From Fragum whitleyi (Eukaryota; Mollusca; Bivalvia; Cardiida; Cardiidae): DNA of 64,000 nt. Every line of letters starts with the position of its first letter. Within the stretch, counting starts at the first letter, position 1. Location: NCBI GenBank assembly GCA_948146395.1, contig OX411544.1:32694457-32758456 (forward strand), in the 5' to 3' direction. A model generated the notes under the pieces. It searched no databases and was not told the DNA's origin. It saw only the letters and a program-made list of their open reading frames with translations. The translations under genes and the position numbers were made by a program. Positions 20,857-33,165 of this stretch are shown here, piece by piece.

Positions 20857-23800
20857 GTTAAGATTCAACTTGAAATGTATGTGCGGCTCTTTCTGGAAAG
20901 ACATTTTTGAACCTCAGTATAATCAACGATTTTTCCCCTGGCAGGGCTGAGCCTAAGTAACGGGTCGATGCACTTATGGTTACGGTATATCAGCCTTTAT
21001 TCATTATTATTTACTTCTAAAAATAGTAGACATAGTTAACTTGAGACCGTAAAGCGTTGGTTGGTAACCAAACCCCCCTAAACATCAGCTTGTCACGAGG
21101 CTTTGGTAACCCAACGATGAAATGTGTTCACTTTCTCTAAGCATGTGAATCCTTTTGGTTTTAGGTTATTTGCACACGTTCACTATTATTGCAGACTAAC
21201 TTTTCAATGAACCCAAAATATTTAAAAGTTAATTCGCCAAATTACGTCACAGCTACGCCCCACCCTGCCAGTTCATTAATAACGCAGAATATAACCTAGT
21301 AAGTTGATAATCTGGCAACCACATAAATAAGTATAAACTTTTCAGCAATGTGAATGAAGATCATTAAAAGAGGTGTTTAAATGTTCATTTCAGATCAAAT
21401 TGATCTTTTGCAAGTGATTATAATTAGCTTTGGACACATCAATTGATAAAATTCATCTTCTGGAATCAAACTGATTTTATGTCTTTAAGTTACAGCTAGT
21501 CATTGACCGATAAAATATTTGAAAAAGTGTTGTTGTCTTTACATACAACATCAGAAGAATGTTTTGTTGGAGTTACAGTGTACGGAAGAAGATGCCATTT
21601 ATTACAGTTTCATAGCAGGCTCAAAGCACTGAAAGAGGGTATAACCTAAGCTGATGGAGATTCTCAGCCCTACATTATCCCAGCTACAAATAATCCCAAA
21701 TTCATGAGCTAACTGTATTCTCTCAGCAAATGATTTTTTTTTTCCTTCTTAAAGTTACATGTCTAAATTCTATACATATAATTAACATTTTCTCTAGTAC
21801 TTTTTTACCTCCACACATGCCCTCTCACCCCCCCCCCCACCCCCCTCTCTTCTTTTTGATGTCAAGTTGCCTACTTGACAGCATTTTTGCATACAGGTCA
21901 CTTCATCAAAATCAAAGCACTGAAAGTACTGATGGTGAACGAACCTAATGGCATTCTAGAGTGATATATTGAATTCAATTAGAAAAGAGAAATTACGAAT
22001 GTAAAAAAGTGGGAAGAATTGTCTCGACAAAATTTCCGTTATTCGGAAATTTCACTGCAAATTCAAAGAAAGGGAAAGGAGGAAAAATCCTGTTAGAAAA
22101 ATATTTGTTAGAATATGAGATGTTACTCTGTGAAAATTTCTTTTACACACTTGAAATAGGTACATTTATTAATTAAACATAAATGGAGAAAACGATTTAA
22201 TCCTATCTAAAACTGTCTTTAACCTATATCCAATGGTGTTTGTTTTTACTAAAGTAGTTGTTATCATGTTTAAGCTTATTTCAAGTAAATTTGTTGTATT
22301 TGTTTTAACTTTTTTAACTATCTTTGTTTCTTCTCAGAGGATGAAAAGGTCTTTGAGTACCAACCAAAGAAACACCTATGAATATCAGTCAGTCCTGAAC
22401 TATACTCATTGTTTAAAGTTATGATTTGTTAACTTATTAATAGTATAGCGGGCGCATATTAACTTGAACCTGACCTTTATGCAGAATAAATAATTAGGCC
22501 AATGAATAAATTCCGAAGATGACGATAAAGCATGGACATTCCGTTATACTGCACACATTATAGGTATGCGTGGAGTTAGTAGTTTACCTATATACTGGGC
22601 GCCTAGTCATGTAGCAGACGATTCGATTTCAAAAACAATTATTGCGACTGAGAGAGGGAATTTCATTTCATTTCCATTCAAAACACATAAATTACATTTA
22701 AAGAAATTTGAAAATTTATATTTTTCTCACCCGCATCTAATGATTTTTAAATAAGAAACTCAATTTATGTATTGATTCACTAGTTCATGAGGGTGGCCAA
22801 ATATCGCCGTTACAGTGAACAGCATGTGCGATAACGGGTTAACAAAGCTAACACGTGCAATCCAACTTTACGTTTGGATTCCGCAGATAAGTCATGTTTT
22901 GCCGAGGAGAAACGACCGGTATTTAATTTATTTAAATCACAAAGGCCAGGTTTAGGTAAATATGCTTCCACTATATTTTGAACCATAACCCGAGAGATTA
23001 GTTTTTATCATATTTGAAGCCATAACTACTCCCGTGGTTGACACTTATGTCGTTATTCCATTTTATAACACTGCAGGATGAGAAATATTTCAGGTATAGG
23101 TTAAAGGAGGTCTAGTGCCCTATTAGTATGATTCATAGATAATTTCTGTTTAAGGTTTAGAAATTAAAGTATAACTTTTTATATTAAACAATTGCTCCAT
23201 AGTAAATTGCATACTAAAAGTCTTTATAAATATTATTTTTGTAACGTAATTTCTACATCAATAGCGAATAAGAATCTTATTTAAGAAGTTTATTTTTTAA
23301 AGGGAGGTAATAATTGCATGACTATGTCTATGACTTTGTTTTTTTCCTTCCGACTTTCTTTCCAAAAAAAATTAAGAATCCTTACAATTGTCGGTTTATT
23401 TTTTGCACGAGAACCTATTGTTTACCTGCAAGAGTTTGGATGCTTGTAAAATCACTCACTATCGATATCTTATTACAGTATTGCGGCTGATATTAGACTT
23501 TCTGCTCGGAGCTAGTTTTTGCTTAAACTGTAGTTAACCAATTCTAAACATATTTTGGGAAGGATGGAGCCAGTTTTTATTCATCGATTAAGATTTTTAT
23601 GATTTCTGTCAAAACGCAATGACTTTTCCAGAATAATTTAACAACTAAACCCGCCTGTCAAATTGTAAACAAGTGCATGACGGATCTGGTCCCCCCTTGA
23701 CAACGGCAATTTCTACTCGTCAATTGGAGTGGTACCTAGTGTTGAATATTTAATTATCATTTATTTAATTTATTTAATTTTCAAATAGAATTTTGAATTG

Positions 23801-25600
23801 ATATGGTTTTACAGATTGAAAAAATGTAAAGTAGAATGGCCCAAATGAAATATCTTCCGTGCCTGTCGCATTTGGTATTCGGCAATATTCGCTTCTGAGA
23901 CAGACGAATACGAAACGTTTTCGCTGGGAATAAGTTCACCGAATATTCGAGTGTATCCTTACAAGCCCTACTTCAGCCAACGCAATTTTACAGAAAAAAT
24001 GTTAATAGCGGCGTTCATCCCTATTCAAATAAAAGTACAAGAAAGGTTGTACATGTAAAACACATGTCGAATCATTCTTAAAACCCGTCTCGAGACTGAC
24101 TGTCGCTAGTTGAAAAGTTATGTAAAACCGCGTTACCGTTTCTAATGACACAAGGTGTCTTGATGTGTCATTCGTCTCAACTGGGCCGATTCCTCTAACC
24201 TACATTTAAATCAGAGCCGTCGGAGATTGCCCGAGTATTGCCGAATGTAAGTTCAAGAGGACATGACCTAAATAAACACGTATTTCCGGCTAATTACTAC
24301 AAGTTGCACCAGCGAAGGCTTGGGTCAAAAACATAGTATCTGTCTCTAAGGTGTCTAGACACAAACTTTGTTTCTGCTTTAAACTATCGACAAGCTTGCG
24401 CCGATCAAAAATTCCCTTGATAAACATTGCAAGATCATTTTGTGTTTTTCAAGGCGAATTTTCATTATTTTTACTTGATAAAGAATACTAGTATCACGCC
24501 ATTTAAGAAAAAAACAGTGATTTTGCGGAGAAAAATATTGAAAGATACTAAATTGAATTTTAAGAGGCGCTACTTTATTTCAAACGACGTTCGTTCACCA
24601 ATGAACCAGAATCTGTGTGTGGTAAACTTCAGTTTATCTGGAATTGACAAAACATCATATCAAATTGCTGGAATGTGCTTCAGGATTGATAATCGTTGCA
24701 ATCATTTGCTGACAAATTGTTGTAACAGATAAGTCAGTGAACCGTTCAGGGACCACATGGCTGCCATGATGAAGGTGATGTTACATCTTTTTTTATTTCA
24801 ATAATCGGTTTTTAATGGATCAATTTTCCACTGTAATCATTAGCCAAGAACATCTGTTTTAATTCACCCATTTTATTCCACACCTTTGGTCTGCCATTTC
24901 TTTCTTGTATTCCATGATATACCATTTATCAAATTGCCCCAAAATGTTTTTAACTGATTTTCACTTTTTCATAATTTTAAGACTAGTCAAACTAGAAAGA
25001 GTTTAAAGAAGAAAATAAAATGTGGGTACAATTTTTAAAGAACCAGTTTTGCAGAGAATTGTATTGACAAAAAATTGAAAAACAAGCAGAATTTGCTCTA
25101 TCTTTCTATCTTTTAAAGATTTTTTTTTTTTTCAATTTCACTTCTTGAGAACCAATGTTTCAGCTAGATATTCAGAAAATGTTCATGATAGTACAGTCAT
25201 TTCATGGTCTTTTCTAAAAGTGAGAACTATTGCTCTAAAGTGAAAGGAATGGTGTTTTGAACTGTTGTCTGATGCAGCAGTCAGAGGGCAACAGTTTAGA
25301 ATATCATACCCGACACCAAGCGCAATGGTTTTTCAATGTTATTACATATCAAATAAAAAAATAAACAAATAAGCAGTTACAACTCTTTTGCACTGAGCCA
25401 TCCATATGATCAGGTAATAATTCAGACTGGTGCTCATCAGATTTTCTGTCAAATTCATGAAAAATTAAGTCCATAGTTAGTGTCATCATTATGTCTACAC
25501 TATGATCATCATTAACATAATTAGAAGTACTGAACTGTTTGGCTGTGAACCAGAATGGTGGTGCGGCACTTTTATAGCCTTTTAGCTCGATAAAGAAGCA
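20857..25600. other. Long intronic stretch, mostly unrecognised
   Basis: A C-rich tract lies at about 21828-21846. Around 23870-23950 there are TATTCGGCAATATTCGC and CCGAATATTCG motifs suggesting an old transposon end. Around 25371-25402 the lone right arm of a GGCTCAG palindrome is visible (GCAGTTACAACTCTTTTGC). No exon or complete element was recognised. Confidence 0.3.
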
Positions 25601-25606
25601 TTTTTT

Positions 25607-25675
25607 GGGGACAGTGCATTACTATTGTAAGTGCCTATATATTTATAGGCACTTACAATAGTATTGCGCTGATTC
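25607..25675. repeat. Short palindromic element, GGGGTCA family
   Basis: ACTATTGTAAGTGCCTATAT and TTATAGGCACTTACAATAGT form an almost perfect stem. Outer parts are GGGGACAGTGCATT and ATTGCGCTGATTCC. Confidence 0.88.
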
Positions 25676-25789
25676 CTTCAAATTGCCTCCTTTAAAATTT
25701 GCAACATGAAAGAGAAAGAGCTGTTTGCTGGACTTAAACTTTTAGCTTCTGGTAAAGTGACTTATGATAATAGTTGCTAAATGATTGTA

Positions 25790-25967
25790 AAGTCTAACCT
25801 GTCTTTAGCAAGCAGCAAAGGGACATTCAAAAAGTGCTTGCTTAAGACAGATGCTTGCTTGATACAGGTAAATTTCAGTGTAATTGGTTAATTTGGGAAC
25901 TTGGTGGCCGCTTGCTTAAGACAGGTTGCTTGCTGAATACAGGTGGCCGCTAACACAGGTTTGACTG
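25790..25967 (-). mobile_element. 178 bp pogo-like MITE
   Basis: TA flanks both ends (25788-25789, 25968-25969). Ends are AAGTCTAACCTGTC and ACACAGGTTTGACTG. The interior has GCAAGCAGCAAAGGGACATTC and GGTGGCCGCTTGCTTAAGAC. It is the reverse complement of the same-length element at 52452-52629. TA target and CAGTNAAACCT ends fit the pogo/Tigger group. Confidence 0.75.
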
Positions 25968-26130
25968 TAATTGGTTAGTAGGGCTGGTCACTCTATGTTT
26001 ACAGCAGGTACTATGCTTTTAACAGCAAGATAAGGCTTTAAAAAATACTATCATGTAGCCACTGTAGCTTGTTTCTTAAGCTTTTTCTCGGCACAATTAG
26101 TTTTAAAAAGATCTCCACTTACGCCTGACA

Positions 26131-26440
26131 ATGCACAGGTGCCATTGCTTGGCTGCAGTTGCTGGATGATGCAAAATATTGAAGTAAAAAAGAGACTTAA
26201 CTCTTACAAAACTGCTTTCAGAGTTATCCCCTTGATAGTGTGGATAGTTCTTGTGATGGTGCGCACACATTCTAAGATTCATGAAGGTTGTTTCAACAAC
26301 AACAGAGATTTGACCAGATTAAAGTTTGTCATGTCAGTTAAACGCCTATACCAGTGCCAAAGCCAACGCAAAAGACACCAAGGTGATGACAATACTTTGG
26401 GTATTTCTCCTAAAACAGCGGAGCTTAAAATGCAGAAATC
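26131..26440 (+). repeat. Dispersed repeat family R1
   Basis: Shares GCTGGATGATGCAAAA, GAGTTATCCCCTTGATAGT and TGATGACAATACTTTGGGT with the copies at 7857, 46263 and 51288. The open frame across it is aligned with the 7862-8140 frame but neither looks like a gene. Confidence 0.6.
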
Positions 26441-27106
26441 CTAATGTTTTGAACACTCAAGACCAATTTTCCTGGATTTTTTGTTATTCAGTCTCCAGAA
26501 AATAACATGGACAGGTAGTGATTTTTTCATAATTAAATCTGTCAGACCAAGCAATTACTTTTTAGGGGGAAAACTGCTGTCATTACAAAATTATCTCATT
26601 TTCTTAACAAATATCCTAGGAGCAGGAGTCTAGTAATAAATACTTGGCAATACATTAGCAGGATAATTTTGATTTGTTTTAATGGTTTTAATGCTGCTTT
26701 TAACAATCTTACAGTCAAATCACAGCAAAGTTCACTTAAATATGTACTGTCTGGTTGTCAACTAGTGATAGGCTGATTAAATATATTAGATTAATCAAAA
26801 TACCAGTAGAATATTTTACCATAGTGTATATCCATTGAGCATTTTAATGATTTCAAAGGTTGCAATTGTAGATCATTGGTTAATTTTGCTCTTTGAAGCG
26901 GTTAAAAACAGATCCTCTAGAGTCAACAGTACTAGGCTTTGGCCTAGTACCCCAAAGACATAACTACATGAGGTAAAAAAACGTTTCCATATTCAATTGA
27001 GAATTATCTCAAACTTTGAAGTAAAAGATATAAGTATTTCTGCTAAAATACTAAGGTTTAACCTTTTCCATACTCAAATAAGAATTTGCTCAAACCCAAG
27101 TTTTAA

Positions 27107-27344
27107 CCCTTGCCATGCTGAACCCGGAACATTCCTGCTTTGGCTGGAGCTATAGTCAAACATCAGCCTGCACATATGTGCAGTCTGATGTTAGCCTACA
27201 CCACCTGTTTCTCACTTTCAAACCAGAATTGTCGATAGATTTAGTTTTTCAAATAAAAATTGATCTACAGTTGGTACTTCCAGTCCTTTTGTCCTTTGAT
27301 TTTGATGAAAGTTTTAAGTCAAAATTTATTCAGCATGACAAGGG
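27107..27344 (+). mobile_element. TTAA element family T1, intact copy (piggyBac-like MITE)
   Basis: TTAA lies on both sides (27103-27106, 27345-27348). Ends are CCCTTGCCATGCTGAACCC and ATTCAGCATGACAAGGG. Inside, CTGCACATATGTGCAG is a perfect short palindrome. 238 bp long, no coding capacity. Intact relatives are at 50823-51054 and 43569-43802. Confidence 0.85.
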
Positions 27345-27540
27345 TTAAAGAAATTCATGTGTTTCTATTAAAAATTCTATAATGATCTTTTTTTCACACT
27401 CAATTGAGAGTTTCCTAAAGACAAGATATGTATTTCTAATTGAATAGTATGGCTCAATTCATTATCAATTGAAATGATTATGTAAATGCTTAATTCAAAA
27501 TTGATAGTTGAAAAATTCTAGAAAGTCTATGAGCAAAAAA

Positions 27541-27921
27541 AAACAATTGAGCTAGCTAGTGCATGACATTTCCAACAAAGTCCCATGTGCACAAAGCAAA
27601 GCTTCTGGTCAGCCTGTGCAGCCGCACTGTCTGACCAGAGACTTTGCTGTACACTATACAGGTAGACAAGGTCTAAATCTCTCTTCAGGGGGTAAATGAA
27701 TATTCTTGTTGCATTGTGTGGTTGCCAAGGCTGTGGAATGTCTCTCAAACAATTGAGTCAGTGCATGACATTTCCAACAAAGTCCCATGTGCGCAAAGCA
27801 AAGCTTCTGGTTAGCCTGTGCAGCCCCACTGTCTGACCAGAGACTTTGCTGTACACTATACAGGGGGTGAATGAATATTCTTTTTGCATTGTGTGGTTGC
27901 CAAGGCTGTGGAATGTCTCTC
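27541..27921. repeat. ~207 bp tandem duplication of a dispersed repeat
   Basis: AAACAATTGAG, GTGCATGACATTTCCAACAA, CAGCCTGTGCAGCC and GTTGCCAAGGCTGTGGAATG occur at 27541-27747 and again at 27748-27921. The second unit lacks about 27 bp (the GTAGACAAGGTCTAAATC part). Two minus-strand open frames here are shadows of the duplication. Confidence 0.85.
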
Positions 27922-28390
27922 GATCACGCACAAATAATATTGCTGGAAATGTCACACACAGGCTCAATTTTGTAATTCTAGATTCTGGTTGAATATGAAG
28001 ATATGAAATCATTATAAATGGAGTAAGAAATGATGATTGCTATGAGTTTAATGTTTGATATTTTGTTTGATTTCTCTTTTGAGACCACAAGACCATATTT
28101 TCTGGGTACAAACCTATGAAATAACATCTTGAATTACAGAATAAATGCATGGCTTAAAGAGATAAATGACATTTATGCCAAACATTACACAATATCTGCC
28201 AAAGAAAATCATGATTTCTTTAGACAAGAAATTCTAAACTGAGAAATAAAATTTCTTGAATTTATTACATTTCAATATCATGATGTTTGATAAATATCAA
28301 AGTTGAAATTAAGACTTTTCTTTTCAATGCCAAGAATAGTTATAACTGATAACTTCTACCCCAGTATCTTGCTGGATTTATCTATTTATT

Positions 28391-28650
28391 TGTGACCCAT
28401 CATGCAAAAAGGGACCATCTGGAAACTCTGTTTAACAAATATTTGAAAAAGAGATTAGTTTTAGTAAAGGTCAACCAGAGGTCGCATGACAAAAACTTTC
28501 ACAGAAAGGTAGATTGATCATTCTAGATTCAGAAAATAAGTATTGTGCGCAAAGTTTTGACCCAAGTCAGTCTGCACAGTCTGTGCTGTCTGACAAGGGT
28601 CGACACTTTACGCACAACCCGCATGGTCCCTTATCATGTAAAGGGTCACA
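28391..28650. mobile_element. 260 bp non-autonomous element (TGTGACCC ends), family M1
   Basis: Left TGTGACCCATCATGCAAAAA and right CATGTAAAGGGTCACA are inverted repeats, with GGGACCAT / ATGGTCCC inside each. Flanking 8-mers TATTTATT and TTTTTATT agree at 7 of 8, an 8 bp target duplication as in hAT elements. Inside are CAGTCTGCACAGTCTGTGC and GGGTCGACACTTTACGC. Other copies are at 32973, 53440/54690, 61930 and 63166. Confidence 0.7.
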
Positions 28651-28819
28651 TTTTTATTTATTCATTTTTTGGACTGTGACAGTCTTACTCAAGTTTTTCC
28701 TCACCATTATTTAGTAGAAAGCAGGTAGAGAATGCTAAGAGCAGACTGCACTTCTGTGCAGGCTGATCTTAGTCTGCACTACGCATCAAAAGTTAGGTAA
28801 TACAGATTGTTTGATTGAA

Positions 28820-29003
28820 TAGAGTTTTACGCCCCTTTTTTCAGTTATATTGCGGGAGCTGGAGCACCTTACAATGGATTCCTGGTATTTCTCTCACCAA
28901 ATAGACAAATAGTCGGAAAGAATGAGTGCCGTAGTCAGGGATCCAACCTGGGACCTAAAGATTGAAAGTCAGACGCGCTATCACTTGTGCTATGACGGCA
29001 GCG
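28820..29003 (-). mobile_element. tRNA-derived SINE
   Basis: On the minus strand TAGCACAAGTGATAGCGCGT (A-box region, near 28973-28995) is followed by GGTTGGATCCCTGAC (B-box, 28948-28934). The body, with CTGGAGCACC, is shared with the SINE at 29513-29747. Confidence 0.65.
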
Positions 29004-29399
29004 TAGGTAAAACAGAAATATGCCTTGAAAAATTTATACCTTGAAAAGCAAGAGAAGGATTACAGACAAACATTTTGAGCTATTATAAAAATCTTTTTAA
29101 TTTGACATATGTGAAAATGGATATATCAATAATTAATGGAAAGTATCAAAAAGAAGAAATAAATATACTCATCTCTTTTCACTGATGCATGTTAGGTGAC
29201 AAATAAAATTAGACGTCAACTGCCAGATTAACTTTACTGTAGGCATTTTTCTTTCTTTACTTCTTTGGTTTTTTTGTTGCAATAATGTCATTTAGATAAA
29301 AGCATCAGAATTTTTTTTACCTAAGGCTCAATGTTTGAGAAAACTAAGAATATTTATCATGTAAAAAGCTTTTAAAAAATGTCTTTGATGGATTACCCC

Positions 29400-29459
29400 A
29401 AAGAGATGCAACTGCCCATATGTTATCAGGAAGCTACAGTTATTTAAACCTGAGCCATT
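29400..29459. repeat. Short palindromic element, GGCTCAG family (decayed)
   Basis: GATGCAACTGCCCATATG, AGCTACAGTTATTT and CCTGAGCCAT are recognisable; many stem positions no longer pair. Confidence 0.5.
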
Positions 29460-29512
29460 ATATAGCTTTTGTTTGATATTTTTAAATCGAGTTTCAAGTG
29501 GCTTTCAACAAT

Positions 29513-29747
29513 CTTTTTTTATCTTGGTGGCTGGAGCACCTAAAAATTGATTCCTTATATTTCTCACACCGATACTACCATTTCATCCTTTCCTAGCCTC
29601 CAACTGCTATCCCACATAGGTCAACAATTATTAACCCTCTCGGTGGAATACAAATAGTCAGAAAGGATGAGTTGCATTGTCGGATATCGAACCAAGGTCC
29701 TTTTCAATGATAATCTGACACGCTACCACTGCCCCATGATGGTGGCC
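29513..29747 (-). mobile_element. tRNA-derived SINE
   Basis: On the minus strand GGCAGTGGTAGCGTGTCAGA (A-box) precedes GGTTCGATATCCGACA (B-box, 29693-29678). The tail carries TAGGTGCTCCAGCCACC and A/T-rich sequence. Same family as 28820-29003. Confidence 0.7.
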
Positions 29748-30021
29748 AATCATCAAGCTTTAGCATGATTTCCTGTATCCCTAAAAAATAAGGCAATATC
29801 ATCAAAATTATAGGAAGACTAAAAGTGATGTAAATACATGGTACGTAATTGTATATCAATAATAGGTCTATAAATCTACAATGATGGGGAGATGGAAGTT
29901 GTTTTGGCTGCTAAAATATTAATGATATCATAAAATTGATCTGACATGTAATTGTTTTCCTTCAAAATATAGAGCTGCAACCTTTCGAGATGTAACACTT
30001 TGGGACAGAACATTACATTAC

Positions 30022-30088
30022 TGCCAGTGCACAATTATTGCAAATGCCTATAAACTTATAGGCATTTACAGTAATTTTATTGATGTCC
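30022..30088. repeat. Short palindromic element, GGGGTCA family variant
   Basis: TTGCAAATGCCTATAAAC pairs with TTATAGGCATTTACAG. The stem shows AATGCC/GGCATT where others have AAGTGCC/GGCACTT, so both arms changed together. Confidence 0.7.
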
Positions 30089-30716
30089 CTTCCATTAGAG
30101 AATGTAAAATTACGTATCACATGAGGCTTGCTATGAACATTCTAGCTCCTTAGTATTAAACTATTTCTCTAGTAAAAGTCCTGATTTATACATATTTCAA
30201 AAGTATCAGAAAAAAAAGAGATTGCTCAAAACATGTTCTCCATTTTCTACAAAGTATCTTGTACTGTATTTTTTCTTTTCAATTAGACCAAACTTTTGAG
30301 TTCAAAGGTGGTACCTTTTTTGCATGATGACCTTCTTGCATTTTAAGCCCATTTTTGAAGGACACATTAGCCAGTGTACTTTTTTTATCCAAGCTAGCCA
30401 CATGTTAATGATGAAAAAGCATGCAAATCATTTTTTAAATTATAACCTGCTTCGCATATGTACATACATGATGCAAAGAAGGGTATCTTTTCAAAATGCC
30501 TACAAACATTTTTTGCATCCTGTGGAGCATGGCTGGCCAAAGAAAATAGTTTGACTTGCTCTCTGAAATATTTCCCAATGTATCAAGAAGATTCTTGACT
30601 CTTCATTGTTCCTTGTGGGTTCATCAAATATTTATGATCATGACAAAACACCATTGTTACATGTCACTGTCTGTTACATCACAGAGAATGCTCGAGATAC
30701 AGATATTTCCACAATC
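30089..30716. other. Intronic sequence, nothing recognised
   Basis: No coding or repeat pattern was identified. Confidence 0.3.
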
Positions 30717-30719
30717 TAA

Positions 30720-31454
30720 AGCCCCGTTCCCACTGTCACGGTTTGGACCCCCGGTTAGTCCCGGATGAGTGGTCCGGGGAAAACCGTGACAAACCGGGAA
30801 TACAACCTTGGCGGCACCGTGAATATCCTGGACCATCCGGGATGAACCTTGTTGAGCCGGCAACCGACCCCGGATGTTTTAAAATGTTTAATACAACCGG
30901 CAGTCACCGGGACTCACCGGGAGGATGTCAAGAATCGGCTTAATCCGGAGAAACACCAGCATATTCCGGGGCAAGTCCGGTTCTCTACCCTGGCTCAACC
31001 GTGATAGTCCCTGATGATCCGTGGACATTTTCAGCTAAGCCCCGTTCCCACTGTCACGGTTTGGACCCCCGGTTAGTCCCGGATGAGTGGTCCAGGGGAA
31101 ACCGTGACAAACCGGGAATACAACCGTGATATGAAGGGGCGATACCGGCGGCTACCGGTGCGCTACCGGCGACGACCGGGGTTACACCGGGTCGTACCGG
31201 GATCAACCGGGATCACGCCGGCCCCTGCACCGTAAATACACCGTGGCAAACCGGGAACAAATCGGGATAGTCTGGGGTCGAACGGGAAGATCCTGCTAGT
31301 AAACCGGGGGTACACCGGGGCAATGTCGGGAATATGGGAATATGAATCATTTTTTAGAGAAAAGATCCCGGATCATCCCGGAGTACCGGCTCTTTCCCCA
31401 CAGGGAGGTACCGTGGGTGTCCGGGACCAACACCGTGACAGTGGGAACGGGGCT
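30720..31454. mobile_element. GC-rich Harbinger-like non-autonomous element
   Basis: Left AGCCCCGTTCCCACTGTCAC and right GTGACAGTGGGAACGGGGCT are perfect inverted repeats, flanked by TAA on both sides (30717-30719 and 31455-31457). That is the 3 bp TWA target of PIF/Harbinger elements. The interior is made of many ACCGGG/CCGGGA motifs, far richer in G+C than the surroundings. The first ~90 bp recur internally at 31038-31128, so it may be two copies joined. No transposase. Confidence 0.75.
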
Positions 31455-31566
31455 TAACAAAAGCTTGGATCACCATTTCATTTCTAAAAAGAATAAATAC
31501 TGTCATATACTCTCTATAGTATTGCTGGCTATAATTAAGTTGAAGATTTTAACCCTAGCTTGGTAG

Positions 31567-32833
31567 ACAAGAGGACCAAGATGGTCCTAGATCGCTCACC
31601 TGAGTCTCTATGACCCCTGGGACATCACATTAATTAGATAGGCAGATGTCAAAAAGAAGATAATTACCTAATATCAATACCATGGAACGTTTTCAGCGAA
31701 GAGCAAGACAAATATGCCTTTTTGCTCTTTGATTCTATATAAAAAGGGATGCACCCAGCTGGACCCCAAAAGTGACCCCAGGGTCTTGATATGAACAAAC
31801 TTGGTAGAGGTCCACTAGATGATGCTACATTCTAGATATGAAAGCTGTCTGCCTTCTGGTTTCAGAGAAGAAGATTTTTGAAGGTTTTTCCATTTTCACC
31901 CATCATGCTCAAATGAGCTGAAAGGGATGTGCCCTGGTGGAGCCCAAATATGACCCAAGGGTCTTGATATGAACAAACTTGGTAGGGGCCCACAAGATGA
32001 TGCTACATACCAAAAATGAAAGCAGTGTACCCTCTGGTTTCGATTAAAAAAGATTTTAAAAGATTTTCGCTCTTAGATTCTATGTAAAAAGGGTTGGGCC
32101 CGGGTGGAGCCCAAATATGATCCTAGGGTCTTGATATGAACAAACTTGATAGAGGTCCACTAGATGATGCTACATACCAAATATGAAAGCTGTCTGCCTT
32201 CTGGTTTCATAGAAGAAGATTTTTAAAGATTTTCATTTTTTTACCCTTCGTGCTCATAAGAGATAAAGGGATGCACCTGTGCAAAGCCCAAATATGACCC
32301 AAGGGTCTTGTTATGAACAAACTTGGTAGAGGTCCACTAGGTGATGCTACACACCAAATATTTAAGCTGTCTGCCATCTGGTTACAGGGAAGAAGATTTT
32401 TAAAGATTTTTCGCTCTTTGATTCTTTGTAAAAAGGGTTGGGCCCGGGCAAAGCCCAAATATGACCCCAGGGTCTTGATATGAACAAATTTGGTACAGGT
32501 TCACTAGATGATGCTACATACCAAATATGAAAGCTGTCTGCCTTCTGGTTTCAGAGAAGAAGATTTTTTTAAGATTTTCATATTTTTACCCTTTTTGTTA
32601 AGGGTAAAGGGAAAGTTAAGGGTGGATTTCATTTATTTGAACAACTTTGGTAGAGCTTGACCCAAGGAACATCCCTGCCAAGTTTCATCAAGATTGGCCC
32701 ACTGGTTTAGGAGGAGAAGATGTTTAAAGAAATTGTGGACGACGGACGACGCACGACGCACGACTGACGACGGACGCCGGACATTCTACGATCCCAATAG
32801 CTCACCTTGAGCACTTTGTGCTCAGGTGAGCTA
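31567..32833 (+). mobile_element. Pearl-like element (AGCTCACCT family)
   Basis: The head AAGAGGACCAAGATGGTCCT with GCTCACCTGAG is followed by about five cores of ~165 bp. Each has TCTTGATATGAACAAACTTG, CACTAGATGATGCTACATAC and GCTGTCTGCCTTCTGGTTTC. A GGACGACGCACGACG-type run (32749-32782) and the tail hairpin AGCTCACCTTGAGC / GCTCAGGTGAGCT close it. No coding capacity. Confidence 0.78.
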
Positions 32834-32972
32834 AAAAAGAGGAGAAATGAAGCATTAGCTGCATATATCTCTCAAAACCAACAAAAAACAATTGGCAAAC
32901 ACAAAGAGTCGTAAATATGATACTACTTATACACTGAATTAAAGTTTATGACATTTCAAACCATTTCACATA

Positions 32973-33165
32973 TGTGACCCGTCAGGGTGAAAGGGACTAT
33001 CTGGGTAGTGCGTTAAGTGTTGATCCTAGTCAGACTGCCCCCCTTGCGCAGACTGATTAGGGTTGAAACTTTTCACACATTGCTTATTTTCTGAATCTAG
33101 AATGATCAATCTGCCTGCTGGTCAAAGAATTTTCAATTTGCAACTTCTGGTTTACCTGTACTAGT
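32973..33165 (-). mobile_element. Family M1 element, partial
   Basis: TGTGACCCGTCAGGGTGAAA, then AAGTGTTGATCCTAGTCAGAC, then GAATCTAGAATGATCAATCT and TTGCAACTTCTGGTTTACCT match the reverse complement of 28391-28650. The other end is missing. Confidence 0.6.

Noticed and set aside
22566..22754. Frame with YWAPSHVADDSISK, reminiscent of retroelement RNase H endings
   Set aside because: Too short, no flanking reverse transcriptase or integrase pattern and no repeat partner; likely chance.
30720..31454. CpG island / promoter
   Set aside because: Perfect inverted ends and a TAA target duplication show it to be a transposable element.
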